DNA of 6,316 nucleotides from positions 1 to 6,316 of the forward strand of contig JAGMEL010000047.1 in assembly GCA_023128195.1 (NCBI GenBank). The letters run 5' to 3'. This document shows positions 5,992-6,316 of the stretch, piece after piece (within the stretch, counting starts at the first letter, position 1; every line of letters starts with the position of its first letter). The notes under the pieces were generated by a model. The model worked only from the letters and a program-made list of their open reading frames with translations, had not been told where the DNA came from and searched no databases. The position numbers and the translations under genes were made by a program. The stretch comes from Caldifarciminota bacterium (lineage in GTDB: Bacteria > Hydrothermota > Tepidihabitantia > SM23-42).

Positions 5992-6316
5992 AGATTTTTT
6001 ATATTTTATCAATTATCTATGGCATTGTCAGTGGTCTTGGGTTTTTTAAGAAGGAATTGCCATTACATTTTCTCTACATCTTTTTAGTAATTATTGCATT
6101 CTACTACCTATATTATACCTATAAGAAAAAAATTGATTTTTTTCATACGATTATTGCTTGTATTATTGTCAACCTATCTGTTCAGCTAACAGGTGGCATC
6201 AGGTCACCTCTATTTTTTATCTATCCAGTCATCTTATTGATTATCGGATACAAAGAGAAGTATCGAAATTACTGGATTGTTGTGTTGTCTTTGTTCAGTG
6301 TTGAGATTCTGTCTTC
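5982..6316 (+). CDS. Multi-pass membrane protein, N-terminal part; possible sensor of a histidine kinase (runs off window)
   Basis: An open frame begins at ATG 5982, overlaps the last 10 nt of guaA and stays open to the right edge, giving 111 codons with no stop. Such an overlap suggests translational coupling to guaA; no Shine-Dalgarno is evident. The translation, starting MGIKIFYILSIIYGIVSG, is strongly hydrophobic with about five membrane segments, near residues 5-22, 26-46, 53-70, 75-90 and 97-111. Basic clusters KKK (48-50) and KEKYR (91-95) would face the cytoplasm, placing the loop between segments 3 and 4 outside. That junction reads QLTGGIRSPLF (68-78), similar to the TGG-x-x-[NS]-P-[FL] motif at the same place in RegB/PrrB-type and other membrane histidine kinases. 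A kinase or other sensor output domain is expected past the window, but none of it is visible. Confidence 0.7.
   Translation, partial: MGIKIFYILSIIYGIVSGLGFFKKELPLHFLYIFLVIIAFYYLYYTYKKKIDFFHTIIACIIVNLSVQLTGGIRSPLFFIYPVILLIIGYKEKYRNYWIVVLSLFSVEILS

Overview
The window is an AT-rich bacterial chromosomal segment with four genes that can be assigned to families, plus one gene cut off at the right edge. MutS, a nucleotide-sugar dehydrogenase and GuaA are all clearly bacterial types. The near-consensus sigma70-like promoters also point to Bacteria. A HEAT-repeat protein with a 'YPPGHP' N-terminal module, an SD-less guaA preceded by short CTCTGTGT-type repeats, and strong A/T codon bias would suit an uncultured candidate-phylum lineage (WOR-3/FCB-like). 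That placement is only an impression from style and cannot be proven here.

Layout, left to right. (1) 1-797 (+): the C-terminal ATPase part of mismatch-repair protein MutS, whose 5' end lies outside the window. (2) 798-961: a short intergenic region holding a near-consensus promoter (843-870) and, about 50 nt later, a very strong GC-rich intrinsic terminator (918-954). Together they could define an RNA of about 78 nt. (3) 962-2263 (-): a complete UDP-sugar 6-dehydrogenase of the WbpA/WecC class, convergent with mutS. (4) 2264-2372: a divergent promoter region with one promoter for each flanking gene and a 14-bp inverted repeat over the minus-strand -35. (5) 2373 or 2391 to 4403 (+): a HEAT-repeat protein of unknown function. 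(6) 4404-4482: a leader with three CTCTGYGT repeats and no ribosome-binding site. (7) 4483-5991 (+): complete GMP synthase GuaA. (8) 5982 to the end (+): the start of a multi-pass membrane protein, overlapping guaA by 10 nt. Its fourth-segment loop motif (TGGIRSP) resembles RegB-type sensor kinases.

The genes do not form one pathway. mutS is DNA repair, the dehydrogenase supplies an activated uronic acid for surface glycans, and guaA makes GMP. The only operon-like link is HEAT gene - guaA - membrane sensor, which share a strand with no terminator visible between them. No mobile element, CRISPR array, tRNA or rRNA was seen. The most unusual signals are the promoter-terminator unit at 843-954 and the start-site architecture of the HEAT gene and guaA.
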